A stretch of 64,000 bases of DNA from Streptomyces humi. Lineage in GTDB: Bacteria > Actinomycetota > Actinomycetes > Streptomycetales > Streptomycetaceae. The notes beneath the pieces were generated by a model. It was given only the letters and a program-made list of their open reading frames with translations. It was not told the DNA's origin and ran no database searches. The position numbers and the translations under genes are program-made. Below, in pieces: positions 1 through 9,048 of the stretch; position 1 is the stretch's first letter, and each line of letters opens with the position of its first letter. Location: positions 1 to 64,000 of the forward strand of contig NZ_LBMU02000037.1 in NCBI RefSeq assembly GCF_001005085.2, read 5' to 3'.

Positions 1-227
1 TGAGAGGCGCTTGACGGGTGCCTGGACTCGCGTGGGCCGGGGTGAAAGGCGCTCTCGGACCGCGTGGGCTCGCGGCGGGTGGGGTGGAGAGTGCTCGGGG
101 GGTCGTTGGGCTCATGCTGGGCGGTGGCCGTGGTTGGAGCGGCCTTTTTTGGTGCGCCACTTTCGTTTCCGGGTTTTCTTCGACATGTCTTCCGTACTTA
201 ACCCAGGACGGCGGCCGCGTCGAGGGG
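1..227. other. Left-edge stretch without a supported gene
   Basis: No reading frame here has a convincing start, ribosome binding site or recognisable protein. It lies downstream of the minus-strand YbaK-type gene. A short T-rich patch near 150-180 stands out from the GC-rich surroundings and could belong to a terminator or to the promoter of a gene outside the window. Confidence 0.4.
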
Positions 228-734
228 TCACGCACGTCCGATCGGCGCCAGGATCGCGCCGGTGAGCGCGGCCAGGGACGCCGGGGCGAGTTCGACCTCC
301 AGGCCGCGCCGGCCGGCCGAGACGCAGATCGTGGCGTGGGACGACGCCGACGCGTCCAGCACAGTCGTGAGCCTCCTGCGCTGGCCTAGCGGCGAGATAC
401 CGCCCCGGACATACCCCGTCGTGCGTTCGGCCAGCGCCGGGTCCGCCATCGCCGCGCGCTTCCCGCCCACCGCCGAGGCCAGGGCCTTGAGGTCCAGGGT
501 GCCCGCCACCGGGACCACCGCCACCGTGAGCGTGCCGTCCACGTCCGCGACCAGCGTCTTGAAGACCCGGTCCGGGGACACCCCCATCGCCTCCGCCGCC
601 TCCTCGCCGTAGGACGGGTGGGAGGGGTCGTGGTCGTAGGCGTGGACGGTGAAGTCCACGCCCGCCGCGGTCAGCGCCACCGTCGCCGGGGTGCCGCCCG
701 CGGACTGCTGCTTCTTGTTCGGCTTCTTCGGCAT
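228..734 (-). CDS. ybaK: YbaK/EbsC-type Cys-tRNA(Pro) deacylase
   Basis: 168 residues, ATG start, the usual length for the single-domain YbaK/ProX editing family. These proteins hydrolyse cysteine mis-attached to tRNA-Pro in the cytoplasm. Family-typical blocks are visible: a start like TPATVALTAAGVDFTVHAYDHD, YGEEAAEAMG, the VFKTL block carrying the conserved lysine, the KRAAMADP block and the YVRGGISPLGQ loop. The gene is last in a minus-strand group; 16 bases separate it from the LON-domain gene upstream. Subfamily assignment (YbaK rather than another trans-editing relative) is inference from the overall pattern. Confidence 0.85.
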   Translation of the reverse strand: MPKKPNKKQQSAGGTPATVALTAAGVDFTVHAYDHDPSHPSYGEEAAEAMGVSPDRVFKTLVADVDGTLTVAVVPVAGTLDLKALASAVGGKRAAMADPALAERTTGYVRGGISPLGQRRRLTTVLDASASSHATICVSAGRRGLEVELAPASLAALTGAILAPIGRA

Positions 735-750
735 GTCGCGGGTCCCCGGC

Positions 751-1491
751 TCAGTTCAGGCTCGTCGGCGTCCGCGTCAGCTCCGCCGCGGGCAGTGACG
801 GCAGGTTACGGATGATCGCCGTCTCGGAGCGAAGGAGTTTCAGCTCGTCACGGAGGCGGGACGCGGTGTCGGGGGCCTGGAGGAGACGCTGCTTGGTCGG
901 CGTGTCGTGCATCAGCGCCGCCGCCACCAGGTAGGAGACGACGGACGGTTCGTCCGGAAGCTCGATCCCCGCGGTCAGTGAGCGCTCGCGCGCCCCGGCC
1001 AGCCGCTTCTGGTACTGGCGGAAGGCCCGCAGCACCCCCTCGGCCAGCGCGCCCGCCTCGTCGCCCGGGTCCTCCGTCAGCTGCTCCAGCTCCGCCGTCA
1101 GGAACGGCCCCGAGGTGTCCACCGACAGCAACCGCACCCGGTTCGTCCCCGTCGCCAGCACCTCGAACGTGCCGTTCGCCCGCTCCCGGATCGTCGCCGC
1201 GTCGGCCACACAGCCCACCCGGTGGAAGGACTTGAGGGGGTCGGGGCCGAAGCCCGCCGCCGGGCCCCGGTCGGGCTGGGCCGTCGGGTCGGGCATGCCG
1301 GGTGCGCTGGGCGCCACCTCGTGGCCGTCGCGGATCGCCACGACGGCGAACCGGCGCGGTTCTTCCTCGGGTGTCTTCAGCAGGTCGCGCATCATGGCGC
1401 GATAGCGCTCCTCGAAGACGTTCAGCGGCAGCACGAGCCCCGGGAACAGCACCGAGTTCAGCGGGAAGAGGGGGAGACGGACGGTGGTCAC
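751..1491 (-). CDS. LON substrate-binding domain protein
   Basis: 246 residues with a GTG start. The N-terminus (LPLFPLNSVLFPGLVLPLNV followed by FEERYRAMMRDLL) is the classic start of a Lon N-terminal domain, but there is no ATPase or Ser-Lys protease domain, so this is the stand-alone LON-domain family. In Lon this domain binds substrate; the role of stand-alone versions is not established. It sits 11 bases after the unknown gene upstream and 16 before the YbaK-type gene, so the three are probably co-transcribed. Confidence 0.85.
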   Translation of the reverse strand: MTTVRLPLFPLNSVLFPGLVLPLNVFEERYRAMMRDLLKTPEEEPRRFAVVAIRDGHEVAPSAPGMPDPTAQPDRGPAAGFGPDPLKSFHRVGCVADAATIRERANGTFEVLATGTNRVRLLSVDTSGPFLTAELEQLTEDPGDEAGALAEGVLRAFRQYQKRLAGARERSLTAGIELPDEPSVVSYLVAAALMHDTPTKQRLLQAPDTASRLRDELKLLRSETAIIRNLPSLPAAELTRTPTSLN

Positions 1492-1502
1492 GGCGCCACA
1501 GC

Positions 1503-2555
1503 CTAGTGGTCATCGGCGGTGACATGTCCGCCGTGCTCGGTCCGTGGGCGGCCGGTGCTCCTCGGGGAGGGGACCGATCCGGCCTCGGGGAGCGGTTCCG
1601 TCCCGGCCAGCAGGTCCGCGCGGAGCCGTACGAAGTGGCCCAGCGGGTCGTCGGACAGCCGGTCCCACGGGAAGGACGTGACGTACGGGCCGATCAGGTG
1701 CAGCTGGGTGCGGGCGGCCTCCCAGCGCTCCAGTCGGACCAGCAGGTACATCAGTTTGTTGCGGACCTCGGCCGGCCACAGGTCGGCCGCCGGGAACCGG
1801 GCGGAGAGGGCGATCGCCCGGTCGGCCGCCGCGTCCAGCCGGGTCCGGGGCACCTCGGGACCGCAGCCGTCGGTGAGGTAGGCGAAGGCCGCGCGGGCCG
1901 GCAGGGCCTGGACGAGCGAGTCGGCCGGGGCGTCCTGGGCGGCGAGGTCGGCGAAGTCGAAGCACTCGTGGTGCGAGCCGTGCCAGTAGGTGGCCAGGTA
2001 GCGCAGGGCCGCCACATGGCAGCCGTAGTGGTGCGGGGCGCGCCGGACCGCCGCCTCCCACAGCTCCTCGAAGTACCGGTGACCGGCGTTCGACCCCCTG
2101 GCGTGGTCCAGCGCGATCCGCCACGGCACCGGGTCCCGGTCATCGCCCCTGGCGGCGGCCGTGATCACGGGATTCACCGCGCGTAGCATCTCTGTTCGGG
2201 CGGGGGAGTCCCAGGCGTGGTCCACCGCCAGCTGGGCCCGCAGCACGAGCAGGTCGGGATCGTGCGGAGCGGCCGCGTGCCAGTCGTCCAGCCACTCCAC
2301 GCGGGACCGGGCGAAGAGGGCCAGCCGGTGGACGTACCGGTCCCGGGCCTCCCAGTCGGCGGCCGCCCGGGTGGCGGCGAGCAGCGCCGCGGCCGGGCCG
2401 TACGCACCCTGACCGGCCGCGACCAGAGCCGGAGCGAGCCGGTCGTCGGGCGCGTCGAGGAGTACCTCGTCCTCGGCCGGGATCGGGCCGTGGGCGGGGC
2501 GCGGAGTGGGTCTTGCCGTCCGAGCGGAGCGGAACAGCGCGCGCAGCGAAGCCAT
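1503..2555 (-). CDS. Conserved protein of unknown function
   Basis: 350 residues from the ATG at 2555, which follows a GGCGGA sequence; an in-frame start at 2666 would add 37 residues of poor composition and I reject it. The protein is soluble, rich in Ala, Arg and Trp, with helical stretches reminiscent of repeat proteins (for example VRRAPHHYGCHVAALRYLAT). I recognise no catalytic motif. It starts a probable three-gene minus-strand operon with the LON-domain and YbaK-type genes. A DUF4034-like identity is possible but I cannot confirm it. Confidence 0.65.
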   Translation of the reverse strand: MASLRALFRSARTARPTPRPAHGPIPAEDEVLLDAPDDRLAPALVAAGQGAYGPAAALLAATRAAADWEARDRYVHRLALFARSRVEWLDDWHAAAPHDPDLLVLRAQLAVDHAWDSPARTEMLRAVNPVITAAARGDDRDPVPWRIALDHARGSNAGHRYFEELWEAAVRRAPHHYGCHVAALRYLATYWHGSHHECFDFADLAAQDAPADSLVQALPARAAFAYLTDGCGPEVPRTRLDAAADRAIALSARFPAADLWPAEVRNKLMYLLVRLERWEAARTQLHLIGPYVTSFPWDRLSDDPLGHFVRLRADLLAGTEPLPEAGSVPSPRSTGRPRTEHGGHVTADDH

Positions 2556-2727
2556 GGTTCCGCCATTGAAAGTCCGCAGGTCCGGCCCGCGCCAGACCGT
2601 CACGGCAACTCCACGAAAGTTGTACGTTTCAAAGTCAAGGACGAGTAAAAGGTGACTGCTGCTCATCTGTGGGGTCGCTGTCCGTCACCGGCACGGCGTA
2701 CCCGGAGCCCCGCCGCGGTGGGCGCGG

Positions 2728-4305
2728 CTACCCCCGGCGCAGCAGCCGCGTCGCCCCCGCCGCCACCGTCGTCGCCAGCACCCAGCCCAGCAGGATCATC
2801 GCGGCCGCCGCCCACTGCCAGCCGCCGCTGAGCCGCCACTGGCCCGCCTGCCCCAGGTCGATGACCGGCAGCAGCAGGTCGAGGACGAACAGCGCGGGGT
2901 CCCACACCGGGTGGCCGCCGGCACTCATCGGCGGATGCGGGGCGTGCGCGAAGGCGAGCGTGCCGGCCGCCCACAGCACGGCCATCCACACCGCGGCCCG
3001 GCCCGGCCGGTAGCCGTAGGCCACCGTCAGGTCCTGGGCGTACCCCCACAGCTTGGCGGCCAGCGGCAGCGTCTCGCGGCGCCTCCGCTGCTTGGCGAGC
3101 AGCACCTCGCGGGCGTCCTCGTCCTCGCCGGCCGCCCGCAGCACGGCCGCGAGCCGCTCGTAGGGCTCCGGGTTGTACTCGGCGGTCGCCGCCGCCACCC
3201 AGCCGAGCCGCCGGGTCAGCGGGAACGGCCCCTGCGGCACCAGGTTCTCGTAGGCGAACCCGCCCATGTGCAGCCGCCCCGGCCCCGGCCAGCTGGCCGC
3301 CCGGTCCACCAGGTTGACCACCCGGGCGCCGGACAGCAGCACCCCGCCGCGCTGCGGCTCCTCACCGAGGAACCGCAGCTCCGGCGCCTGCACCCGGCGC
3401 AGCGACAGCTGCTGGTCGTCCGTGAAGGCGAACCGGGCCCGCTCCAGGTCGACGGCGTCCCCGAACCGCCCGTCGTCCAGCCGGATCCCGCCCCGGCACT
3501 CGAACCGCTGGATGCGGGTCCCGCGCGCCGGGGTGGTCCCGCTCTGCCAGGGGCCGCCCACCCCGGCCGGGGTCAGGTACAGGGTGCGGCCGACGGTCAG
3601 CTGGGGCGCGTTGAGGGCGAACCGCCCGCCGGGGTTGAGCAGCCGGGCGCCCCGCAGGCTCAGCGAGACGCCCACCTTGGCGCTGCGCAGGCTCAGCTCG
3701 CCGTGCGACTCCAGCAGATCCGCCTGGAGGTCCTGGCCCACGGTCATGCCGTCCGCCGCGATCGACCGGCCGCTGCGGTCCCGGTACACCACCGCCTGGT
3801 TGAGCAGCAGATCGGTGCCGATGTGGGCGTCGGTCAGCCGGACCCCGCCGAGGAAGCGGCAGCGCGGCAGGTGCAGGTCACCCTCCGTGCGCACGCGGGC
3901 GGCCTCCAGGCGCGGTGCCGCGCAGTCCACGAACCGCGCGGTCGTGAAGTGCGCCTCCGGCAACAGCACCTCGTCGTCGAACCGGCAGCCGCGCAGCTCG
4001 ACGTACGGCAGGACCGTGCCGCCCGCCAGGTCCAGCGTGCCGCTGATCCGCACACCGGTCAGCTTCAGCGCGGACACCCGGCCCGCGAGGGCCGGCGGCC
4101 CGTCGAGCAGCAGCCAGCAGACGATCCGGGCCCGCACGGTCCGCTCGGGGCCCCACGGGTGGCCGCCGTGCGGATCGTCCACCCGTGCGTCCCCGCTGCT
4201 CAGGTCGTACACGCTGCCGTTGCGGAACGCCTGCCACATACCGGCCTCGGCCGCGGTCAGATCGTCCGGCAGTTCCCCGTCCCGGACGCCGTCCCCCTCG
4301 GTCAC
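2728..4305 (-). CDS. Pentapeptide-like membrane-anchored protein
   Basis: 525 residues from a GTG start with a good upstream GGAAG. The first 300 residues hold many short strands of the type LxGxRxxGxLDL and LRGCRFDDEVLL, resembling a right-handed beta-helix of the pentapeptide kind. Near the C-terminus are two hydrophobic segments, AAVWMAVLWAAGTLAFAH and WQWAAAAMILLGWVLATTVA, which should span the membrane. Such proteins are often annotated as oxidoreductases with no visible support; I see no cofactor motif. The gene diverges from the his operon, with about 200 bases between the two starts. Confidence 0.75.
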   Translation of the reverse strand: MTEGDGVRDGELPDDLTAAEAGMWQAFRNGSVYDLSSGDARVDDPHGGHPWGPERTVRARIVCWLLLDGPPALAGRVSALKLTGVRISGTLDLAGGTVLPYVELRGCRFDDEVLLPEAHFTTARFVDCAAPRLEAARVRTEGDLHLPRCRFLGGVRLTDAHIGTDLLLNQAVVYRDRSGRSIAADGMTVGQDLQADLLESHGELSLRSAKVGVSLSLRGARLLNPGGRFALNAPQLTVGRTLYLTPAGVGGPWQSGTTPARGTRIQRFECRGGIRLDDGRFGDAVDLERARFAFTDDQQLSLRRVQAPELRFLGEEPQRGGVLLSGARVVNLVDRAASWPGPGRLHMGGFAYENLVPQGPFPLTRRLGWVAAATAEYNPEPYERLAAVLRAAGEDEDAREVLLAKQRRRRETLPLAAKLWGYAQDLTVAYGYRPGRAAVWMAVLWAAGTLAFAHAPHPPMSAGGHPVWDPALFVLDLLLPVIDLGQAGQWRLSGGWQWAAAAMILLGWVLATTVAAGATRLLRRG

Positions 4306-4422
4306 GGCTCTTCCTTCTTCCTCAACTACTCGTGAGTCATGTGGTCGCCCAGCGGTGATGCCCGGTCCGTCACGCTTCGAACACAGGAAGTGAAGGTGAT
4401 CTTCCGGGTTCAGGCCAGGCTA

Positions 4423-4464
4423 TGTACCAGCCGTTGGCCCGCGTTCTGTATCAGCCATTGATAC
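4423..4464. promoter_or_regulatory. Candidate operator before hisD: direct repeats and a palindrome
   Basis: Two near-identical 14-base direct repeats, TGTACCAGCCGTTG (4423-4436) and TGTATCAGCCATTG (4447-4460), start 24 bases apart. The second extends into a perfect inverted repeat, GTATCA-5 bases-TGATAC (4448-4464). Binding by a dimeric repressor at tandem sites would fit. The sites lie in the divergent region between the pentapeptide-like gene and hisD. The regulator is unknown. Confidence 0.5.
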
Positions 4465-4505
4465 GCGCGCACCGTCTGTCACACCGGTCTGCGAGAATTG
4501 GTTCC

Positions 4506-5831
4506 GTGATCTCCCGAATCGATCTGCGCGGCGACGCCCTTCCCGAGGGACCCGCCCTGCGCGACCTGCTGCCCCGAGCCGACTTCGACGTCTCGGCCGC
4601 CCTGGAGAAGGTGCGTCCGATCTGCGAGGCCGTGCATCATCGGGGCGACGCGGCGCTGATCGACTTCGCCGAGAAGTTCGACGGGGTCACGCTGGAGCAG
4701 GTGCGGGTGCCCGCCGAGGCGCTGGAGAAGGCCCTGGCCGAGCTCGACCCGGCGGTGCGCGCGGCCCTGGAGGAGTCCATCCGGCGCGCCCGTCTCGTCC
4801 ACCGCGAACAGCGTCGTACGACCCACACGACCCAGGTCGTGCCCGGCGGCTCGGTCACCGAGAAGTGGGTGCCGGTCGACCGGGTCGGGCTGTACGCGCC
4901 CGGCGGCCGCTCGGTCTACCCGTCCTCCGTGATCATGAACGCGGTGCCCGCGCAGGAGGCCGGCGTCGAGTCCATCGCGCTCGCCTCGCCGCCGCAGGCC
5001 GACTTCGGGGGCCTGCCGCACCCCACGATCCTCGCCGCCTGCGCCCTGCTCGGGGTCGACGAGGTGTACGCGGCCGGCGGCGCCACGGCCGTCGCGATGT
5101 TCGCCCACGGCACCGAGTCGTGCCCGCCCGCCAACATGGTCACCGGCCCCGGCAACATCTGGGTGGCCGCCGCCAAGCGCTACTTCACCGGAAAGATCGG
5201 CATCGACGCCGAGGCCGGACCGACCGAGATCGCCGTCCTCGCGGACTCCACCGCGGACCCGGTGCACATCGCCGCCGACCTGATCAGCCAGGCCGAGCAC
5301 GACCCGCTGGCCGCGGCCGTCCTGGTCACCGACTCGGTGGAGCTCGCCGACGCGGTCGAGCGCGAGCTGACGCCCCAGGTCGCCGCGACCCGGCACGTCG
5401 ACGACCGGATCGTGCCGGCCCTGAAGGGCAGGCAGTCCGCGATCGTCCTGGTCGACGGCATCGAGGAGGGCCTGCGGGTCGTCGACGCGTACGGCGCCGA
5501 GCACCTGGAGATCCAGACCGCCGACGCCGCCGCGGTCGCCGACCGGGTCAGGAACGCGGGCGCGGTCTTCATCGGCCCCTGGGCGCCGGTCTCCCTCGGG
5601 GACTACGCGGCGGGCTCCAACCACGTGCTGCCCACCGGCGGCTGCGCCTGCCACTCCTCGGGCCTGTCCGTCCAGTCCTTCCTGCGCGGCATCCACATCG
5701 TCGACTACACGAAGGACGCGCTGGCCGAGGTCGCGCACCACGTGGTCACGCTGGCGGAGGCGGAGGACCTGCCCGCGCACGGCGCGGCGATCAAGGCAAG
5801 GTTCGGGTGGAAGGTACCGGCGAGCAAGTGA
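4506..5831 (+). CDS. hisD: Histidinol dehydrogenase
   Basis: 441 residues from the GTG at 4506, the usual length; an upstream in-frame ATG (4422) would translate through the candidate operator. Catalyses the last two steps of histidine synthesis, histidinol to histidine, with NAD and zinc. Zinc-ligand regions are visible: LISQAEHDP (Gln and His), SLGDYAAGSNHVLP (Asp) and LPAHGAAI (late His). The sequence GAGAAT lies 7 bases before the start and may be a -10 element, giving a leaderless message. First gene of the his operon; its stop overlaps the hisC start (GTGA). Confidence 0.96.
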   Translation: MISRIDLRGDALPEGPALRDLLPRADFDVSAALEKVRPICEAVHHRGDAALIDFAEKFDGVTLEQVRVPAEALEKALAELDPAVRAALEESIRRARLVHREQRRTTHTTQVVPGGSVTEKWVPVDRVGLYAPGGRSVYPSSVIMNAVPAQEAGVESIALASPPQADFGGLPHPTILAACALLGVDEVYAAGGATAVAMFAHGTESCPPANMVTGPGNIWVAAAKRYFTGKIGIDAEAGPTEIAVLADSTADPVHIAADLISQAEHDPLAAAVLVTDSVELADAVERELTPQVAATRHVDDRIVPALKGRQSAIVLVDGIEEGLRVVDAYGAEHLEIQTADAAAVADRVRNAGAVFIGPWAPVSLGDYAAGSNHVLPTGGCACHSSGLSVQSFLRGIHIVDYTKDALAEVAHHVVTLAEAEDLPAHGAAIKARFGWKVPASK

Positions 5832-6937
5832 ACTTCGGAATCGACGATCTCCCCGTACGGGACGAGCTGCGCGGCAAGTCCCCCTACGGCGCGCCCCAGC
5901 TGGACGTCCCGGTCCGGCTGAACACGAACGAGAACCCGTACCCGCTGCCCGAGCCCCTGGTCGAGCGGATCACGGAGCGGGTCCGCGAGGCCGCCCGCGG
6001 CCTGAACCGCTACCCCGACCGGGACGCGGTGCAGCTCCGCACCGAGCTGGCCAGGTACCTGACGAAGACCGGCAACCACCCGCTCTCCCTCGAGAACGTC
6101 TGGGCGGCCAACGGCTCCAACGAGGTCATCCAGCAGCTGCTTCAGACCTTCGGCGGCCCAGGCCGCTCGGCGATCGGCTTCGAGCCGTCGTACTCGATGC
6201 ACGGGCTCATCGCGCGCGGCACCGGCACGCGCTGGCTCTCCGGTCCCCGCGACGCCGACTTCACCATCGACACCGAGGCCGCCACGCGCGCGATCGCCGA
6301 GCACCGGCCCGACGTCGTGTTCATCACGACCCCCAACAACCCCACCGGCAACGCGGTACCGCCCGAGACGGTCCTCGCGCTCTACGAGGCGGCCCAGGCG
6401 GCCAGGCCGTCGATGGTCGTCGTCGACGAGGCGTACATCGAGTTCAGCCACGGCGACTCGCTGCTGCCCCTGCTCGAAGGTCGGCCGAATCTCGTCGTCT
6501 CCCGCACCATGTCGAAGGCCTTCGGCGCGGCCGGCCTGCGCCTCGGCTACCTCGCCGCGCACCCCGCGGTGGTGGACGCGGTCCAGCTCGTACGACTGCC
6601 GTACCACCTGTCGGCGATCACCCAGGCGACCGCCCTGGCCGCCCTGGAGCACACCGACACGCTGCTGAAGTACGTGGAGCAGCTGAAGGCCGAGCGCGAC
6701 CGGCTGGTGACGGAGATGCGGGCGCTGGGCCTGGAGGTCACCGAGTCCGACGCCAACTTCGTGCAGTTCGGGCGGTTCGCGGACCCGCACGGCGTGTGGC
6801 AGAAGATCCTCGACCGGGGGGTCCTGGTCCGGGACAACGGTGTGCCCGGCTTCCTGCGCGTGTCCGCCGGAACCCCCGAAGAGAACGACGCGTTCCTCGA
6901 CGCGGTACGTGAAGTCAAGAAGGAGCTGGACGCATGA
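5828..6937 (+). CDS. hisC: Histidinol-phosphate aminotransferase
   Basis: 369 residues from a GTG that overlaps the hisD stop. A fold-type I PLP enzyme converting imidazole-acetol phosphate to histidinol phosphate with glutamate. Visible: LNTNENPYPLPEPL at the N-terminus, the ITTPNNPTGN loop, VVDEAYIEF with the cofactor Asp, and the Schiff-base lysine in RTMSKAFGAAGLRLGY. Overlap with hisD upstream and hisB downstream (ATGA) points to translational coupling. Confidence 0.96.
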   Translation: MNFGIDDLPVRDELRGKSPYGAPQLDVPVRLNTNENPYPLPEPLVERITERVREAARGLNRYPDRDAVQLRTELARYLTKTGNHPLSLENVWAANGSNEVIQQLLQTFGGPGRSAIGFEPSYSMHGLIARGTGTRWLSGPRDADFTIDTEAATRAIAEHRPDVVFITTPNNPTGNAVPPETVLALYEAAQAARPSMVVVDEAYIEFSHGDSLLPLLEGRPNLVVSRTMSKAFGAAGLRLGYLAAHPAVVDAVQLVRLPYHLSAITQATALAALEHTDTLLKYVEQLKAERDRLVTEMRALGLEVTESDANFVQFGRFADPHGVWQKILDRGVLVRDNGVPGFLRVSAGTPEENDAFLDAVREVKKELDA

Positions 6938-7527
6938 CCCGCGTAGGGCGCGTGGAGCGCACCACCAAGGAGACCTCGGTCCTGGTCGAGATCGACCTCG
7001 ACGGCACCGGGAAGACCGACATCAAGACCGGCGTCGGCTTCTACGACCACATGCTCGACCAGCTCGGCCGGCACGGTCTGTTCGACCTCACCGTCAAGAC
7101 CGACGGCGACCTGCACATCGACTCGCACCACACCATCGAGGACACCGCGCTCGCCCTCGGCGCCGCCTTCAAGCAGGCCCTCGGCGACAAGGTCGGCATC
7201 TACCGGTTCGGCAACTGCACGGTCCCGCTGGACGAGTCCCTCGCCCAGGTCACCGTCGACCTGTCCGGCCGCCCGTACCTCGTGCACACCGAGCCGGAGA
7301 ACATGGCTCCGATGATCGGCGAGTACGACACCACGATGACCCGGCACATCCTGGAGTCCTTCGTCGCCCAGGCGCAGATCGCCCTGCACGTGCACGTGCC
7401 CTACGGGCGCAACGCCCACCACATCGTGGAGTGCCAGTTCAAGGCGCTGGCCAGGGCCCTGCGCTACGCCTCCGAGCGCGACCCGCGCGCGGCCGGCATC
7501 CTCCCCTCCACGAAGGGCGCGCTGTGA
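6934..7527 (+). CDS. hisB: Imidazoleglycerol-phosphate dehydratase
   Basis: 197 residues, the monofunctional size (no fused histidinol-phosphate phosphatase as in enterobacteria). Dehydrates imidazoleglycerol phosphate using a two-manganese site. The duplicated metal-binding His/Glu blocks are clear: YDHMLDQLGRHG, DSHHTIEDTALALG and GRNAHHIVECQFKALARAL. The start ATG overlaps the hisC stop; the stop overlaps the GTG of the next small gene. Confidence 0.96.
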   Translation: MTRVGRVERTTKETSVLVEIDLDGTGKTDIKTGVGFYDHMLDQLGRHGLFDLTVKTDGDLHIDSHHTIEDTALALGAAFKQALGDKVGIYRFGNCTVPLDESLAQVTVDLSGRPYLVHTEPENMAPMIGEYDTTMTRHILESFVAQAQIALHVHVPYGRNAHHIVECQFKALARALRYASERDPRAAGILPSTKGAL

Positions 7528-7688
7528 ACGGCCTCTCGACCGTCCTGATCGTCGTCGGCCTGTTCCTGGTCGGCGGCATCATCTCCTTCGTCAAGCAGAA
7601 GATGCCCACCAGCCTGATCGTGCTGCTCTCGATAGGCGCCGCGATGTGCCTGGTGGCGGGTGTCATGAGGCTGGAGGTGTGGAATTGA
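7524..7688 (+). CDS. Small two-segment membrane protein inside the his operon
   Basis: 54 residues from a GTG overlapping the hisB stop (GTGA). Two hydrophobic stretches, VLIVVGLFLVGGIISFV and SLIVLLSIGAAMCLVAGV, are joined by a short basic loop (KQKMPT), predicting a membrane hairpin. It ends overlapping the likely TTG start of hisH, so it is locked into the operon at the translation level. I know of no assigned function. It is not an accidental frame: both junctions are stop/start overlaps of the kind used throughout this operon. Confidence 0.8.
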   Translation: MNGLSTVLIVVGLFLVGGIISFVKQKMPTSLIVLLSIGAAMCLVAGVMRLEVWN

Positions 7689-8326
7689 CCGCTCCCAAGA
7701 GCGTGGTGGTCTTCGACTACGGCTTCGGCAACGTCCGGTCCGCGGAGCGGGCCCTCGCCCGTACCGGGGCCGACGTCGAGATCACCCGTGACTACGACAG
7801 GGCGATGAACGCGGACGGCCTGCTGGTGCCGGGCGTCGGCGCCTTCGCCGCCTGCATGAAGGGCCTCAAGGAGGCCCGCGGGGACTGGATCATCGGCCGC
7901 CGGCTGTCCGGCGGACGGCCCGTGATGGGCATCTGCGTCGGCATGCAGGTCCTGTTCGCGCGCGGCATCGAGCACGGCGTGGAGACCGAGGGCCTCGACG
8001 AGTGGCCCGGCTCGGTCGAGCCGCTCCAGGCCGAGATCGTGCCCCACATGGGCTGGAACACCGTGGACGCACCGGCCGGCTCCGAGCTGTTCGCCGGTCT
8101 GGACGCGGACGCGCGGTTCTACTTCGTGCACTCCTACGCCGTCCACGACTGGTCGCTGGAGGTGCACAACCCGACGCTGCACGCGCCCAGGGTGACCTGG
8201 TCGACGCACGGCAAGCCGTTCGTCGCGGCCGTCGAGAACGGCGCCCTGTGGGCCACCCAGTTCCACCCCGAGAAGTCCGGCGACGCCGGCGCCCAGCTCC
8301 TCACCAACTGGATCGGAACACTGTGA
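7685..8326 (+). CDS. hisH: Imidazole glycerol phosphate synthase, glutaminase subunit
   Basis: 213 residues from the TTG at 7685, chosen because GGAGG ends 7 bases earlier and the start overlaps the preceding stop; a GTG at 7679 is too close to that site. A class I glutamine amidotransferase supplying ammonia to HisF. The nucleophile lies in GICVGMQ, the oxyanion region at LVPGVGAF, and the His-Glu pair in QFHPEKSG. The stop overlaps the priA start. Confidence 0.94.
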   Translation: MTAPKSVVVFDYGFGNVRSAERALARTGADVEITRDYDRAMNADGLLVPGVGAFAACMKGLKEARGDWIIGRRLSGGRPVMGICVGMQVLFARGIEHGVETEGLDEWPGSVEPLQAEIVPHMGWNTVDAPAGSELFAGLDADARFYFVHSYAVHDWSLEVHNPTLHAPRVTWSTHGKPFVAAVENGALWATQFHPEKSGDAGAQLLTNWIGTL

Positions 8327-9048
8327 GCACGCTCGAACTCCTCCCCGCCGTCGACGTCCGCGACGGCCAGGCCGTCCGCCTCGTGCACGGCGAGTCGGGC
8401 ACCGAGACCTCCTACGGCTCCCCGCTGGAGGCCGCCCTCTCGTGGCAGCGGTCGGGCGCCGAGTGGCTGCACCTGGTCGACCTGGACGCCGCGTTCGGCA
8501 CGGGCGACAACCGCGCCCTGGTCGCCGAGGTCACCAGGGCGATGGACATCAGGGTCGAGCTGTCCGGCGGCATCCGGGACGACGCCACGCTGGCCGCCGC
8601 GCTCGCCACCGGCTGCACCCGGGTCAACCTCGGGACGGCCGCCCTGGAGACCCCCGAGTGGGTCGCCAAGGTCATCGCCGAGCACGGCGACAAGATCGCG
8701 GTCGGTCTGGACGTACGCGGTACGACCCTCAGGGGCCGTGGCTGGACCCGCGACGGCGGCGACCTCTACGAGACGCTGGCCCGCCTCGACAAGGAGGGCT
8801 GCGCCCGGTACGTCGTCACCGACATCGCCAAGGACGGCACCCTCCAGGGCCCCAACCTGGAGCTGTTGAAGAACGTGTGCGCGGCGACGGACCGGCCGGT
8901 CGTGGCCTCCGGCGGCGTGTCGTCGCTGGACGACCTCCGCGCGCTGGCCGAACTGGTACCCCTCGGTGTCGAGGGCGCCATCGTCGGCAAGGCCCTGTAC
9001 GCCAAGGCGTTCACCTTGGAAGAAGCTCTGGAGGCAGTGTCACGATGA
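8323..9048 (+). CDS. priA: Bifunctional HisA/TrpF isomerase PriA
   Basis: 241 residues from a GTG overlapping the hisH stop. In Streptomyces and mycobacteria this (beta/alpha)8 enzyme performs both the HisA isomerisation of ProFAR and the TrpF isomerisation of PRA, replacing a separate trpF. Visible: LLPAVDVRDGQAVRL with Asp11, the phosphate loops LSGGIRD and VASGGVSS, the GLDVRG strand with Asp130, and VTDIAKDGTLQGPN. No trpF lies among the trp genes of this window, as expected. The bifunctional call rests on the lineage and these motifs. Confidence 0.93.
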   Translation: MSTLELLPAVDVRDGQAVRLVHGESGTETSYGSPLEAALSWQRSGAEWLHLVDLDAAFGTGDNRALVAEVTRAMDIRVELSGGIRDDATLAAALATGCTRVNLGTAALETPEWVAKVIAEHGDKIAVGLDVRGTTLRGRGWTRDGGDLYETLARLDKEGCARYVVTDIAKDGTLQGPNLELLKNVCAATDRPVVASGGVSSLDDLRALAELVPLGVEGAIVGKALYAKAFTLEEALEAVSR

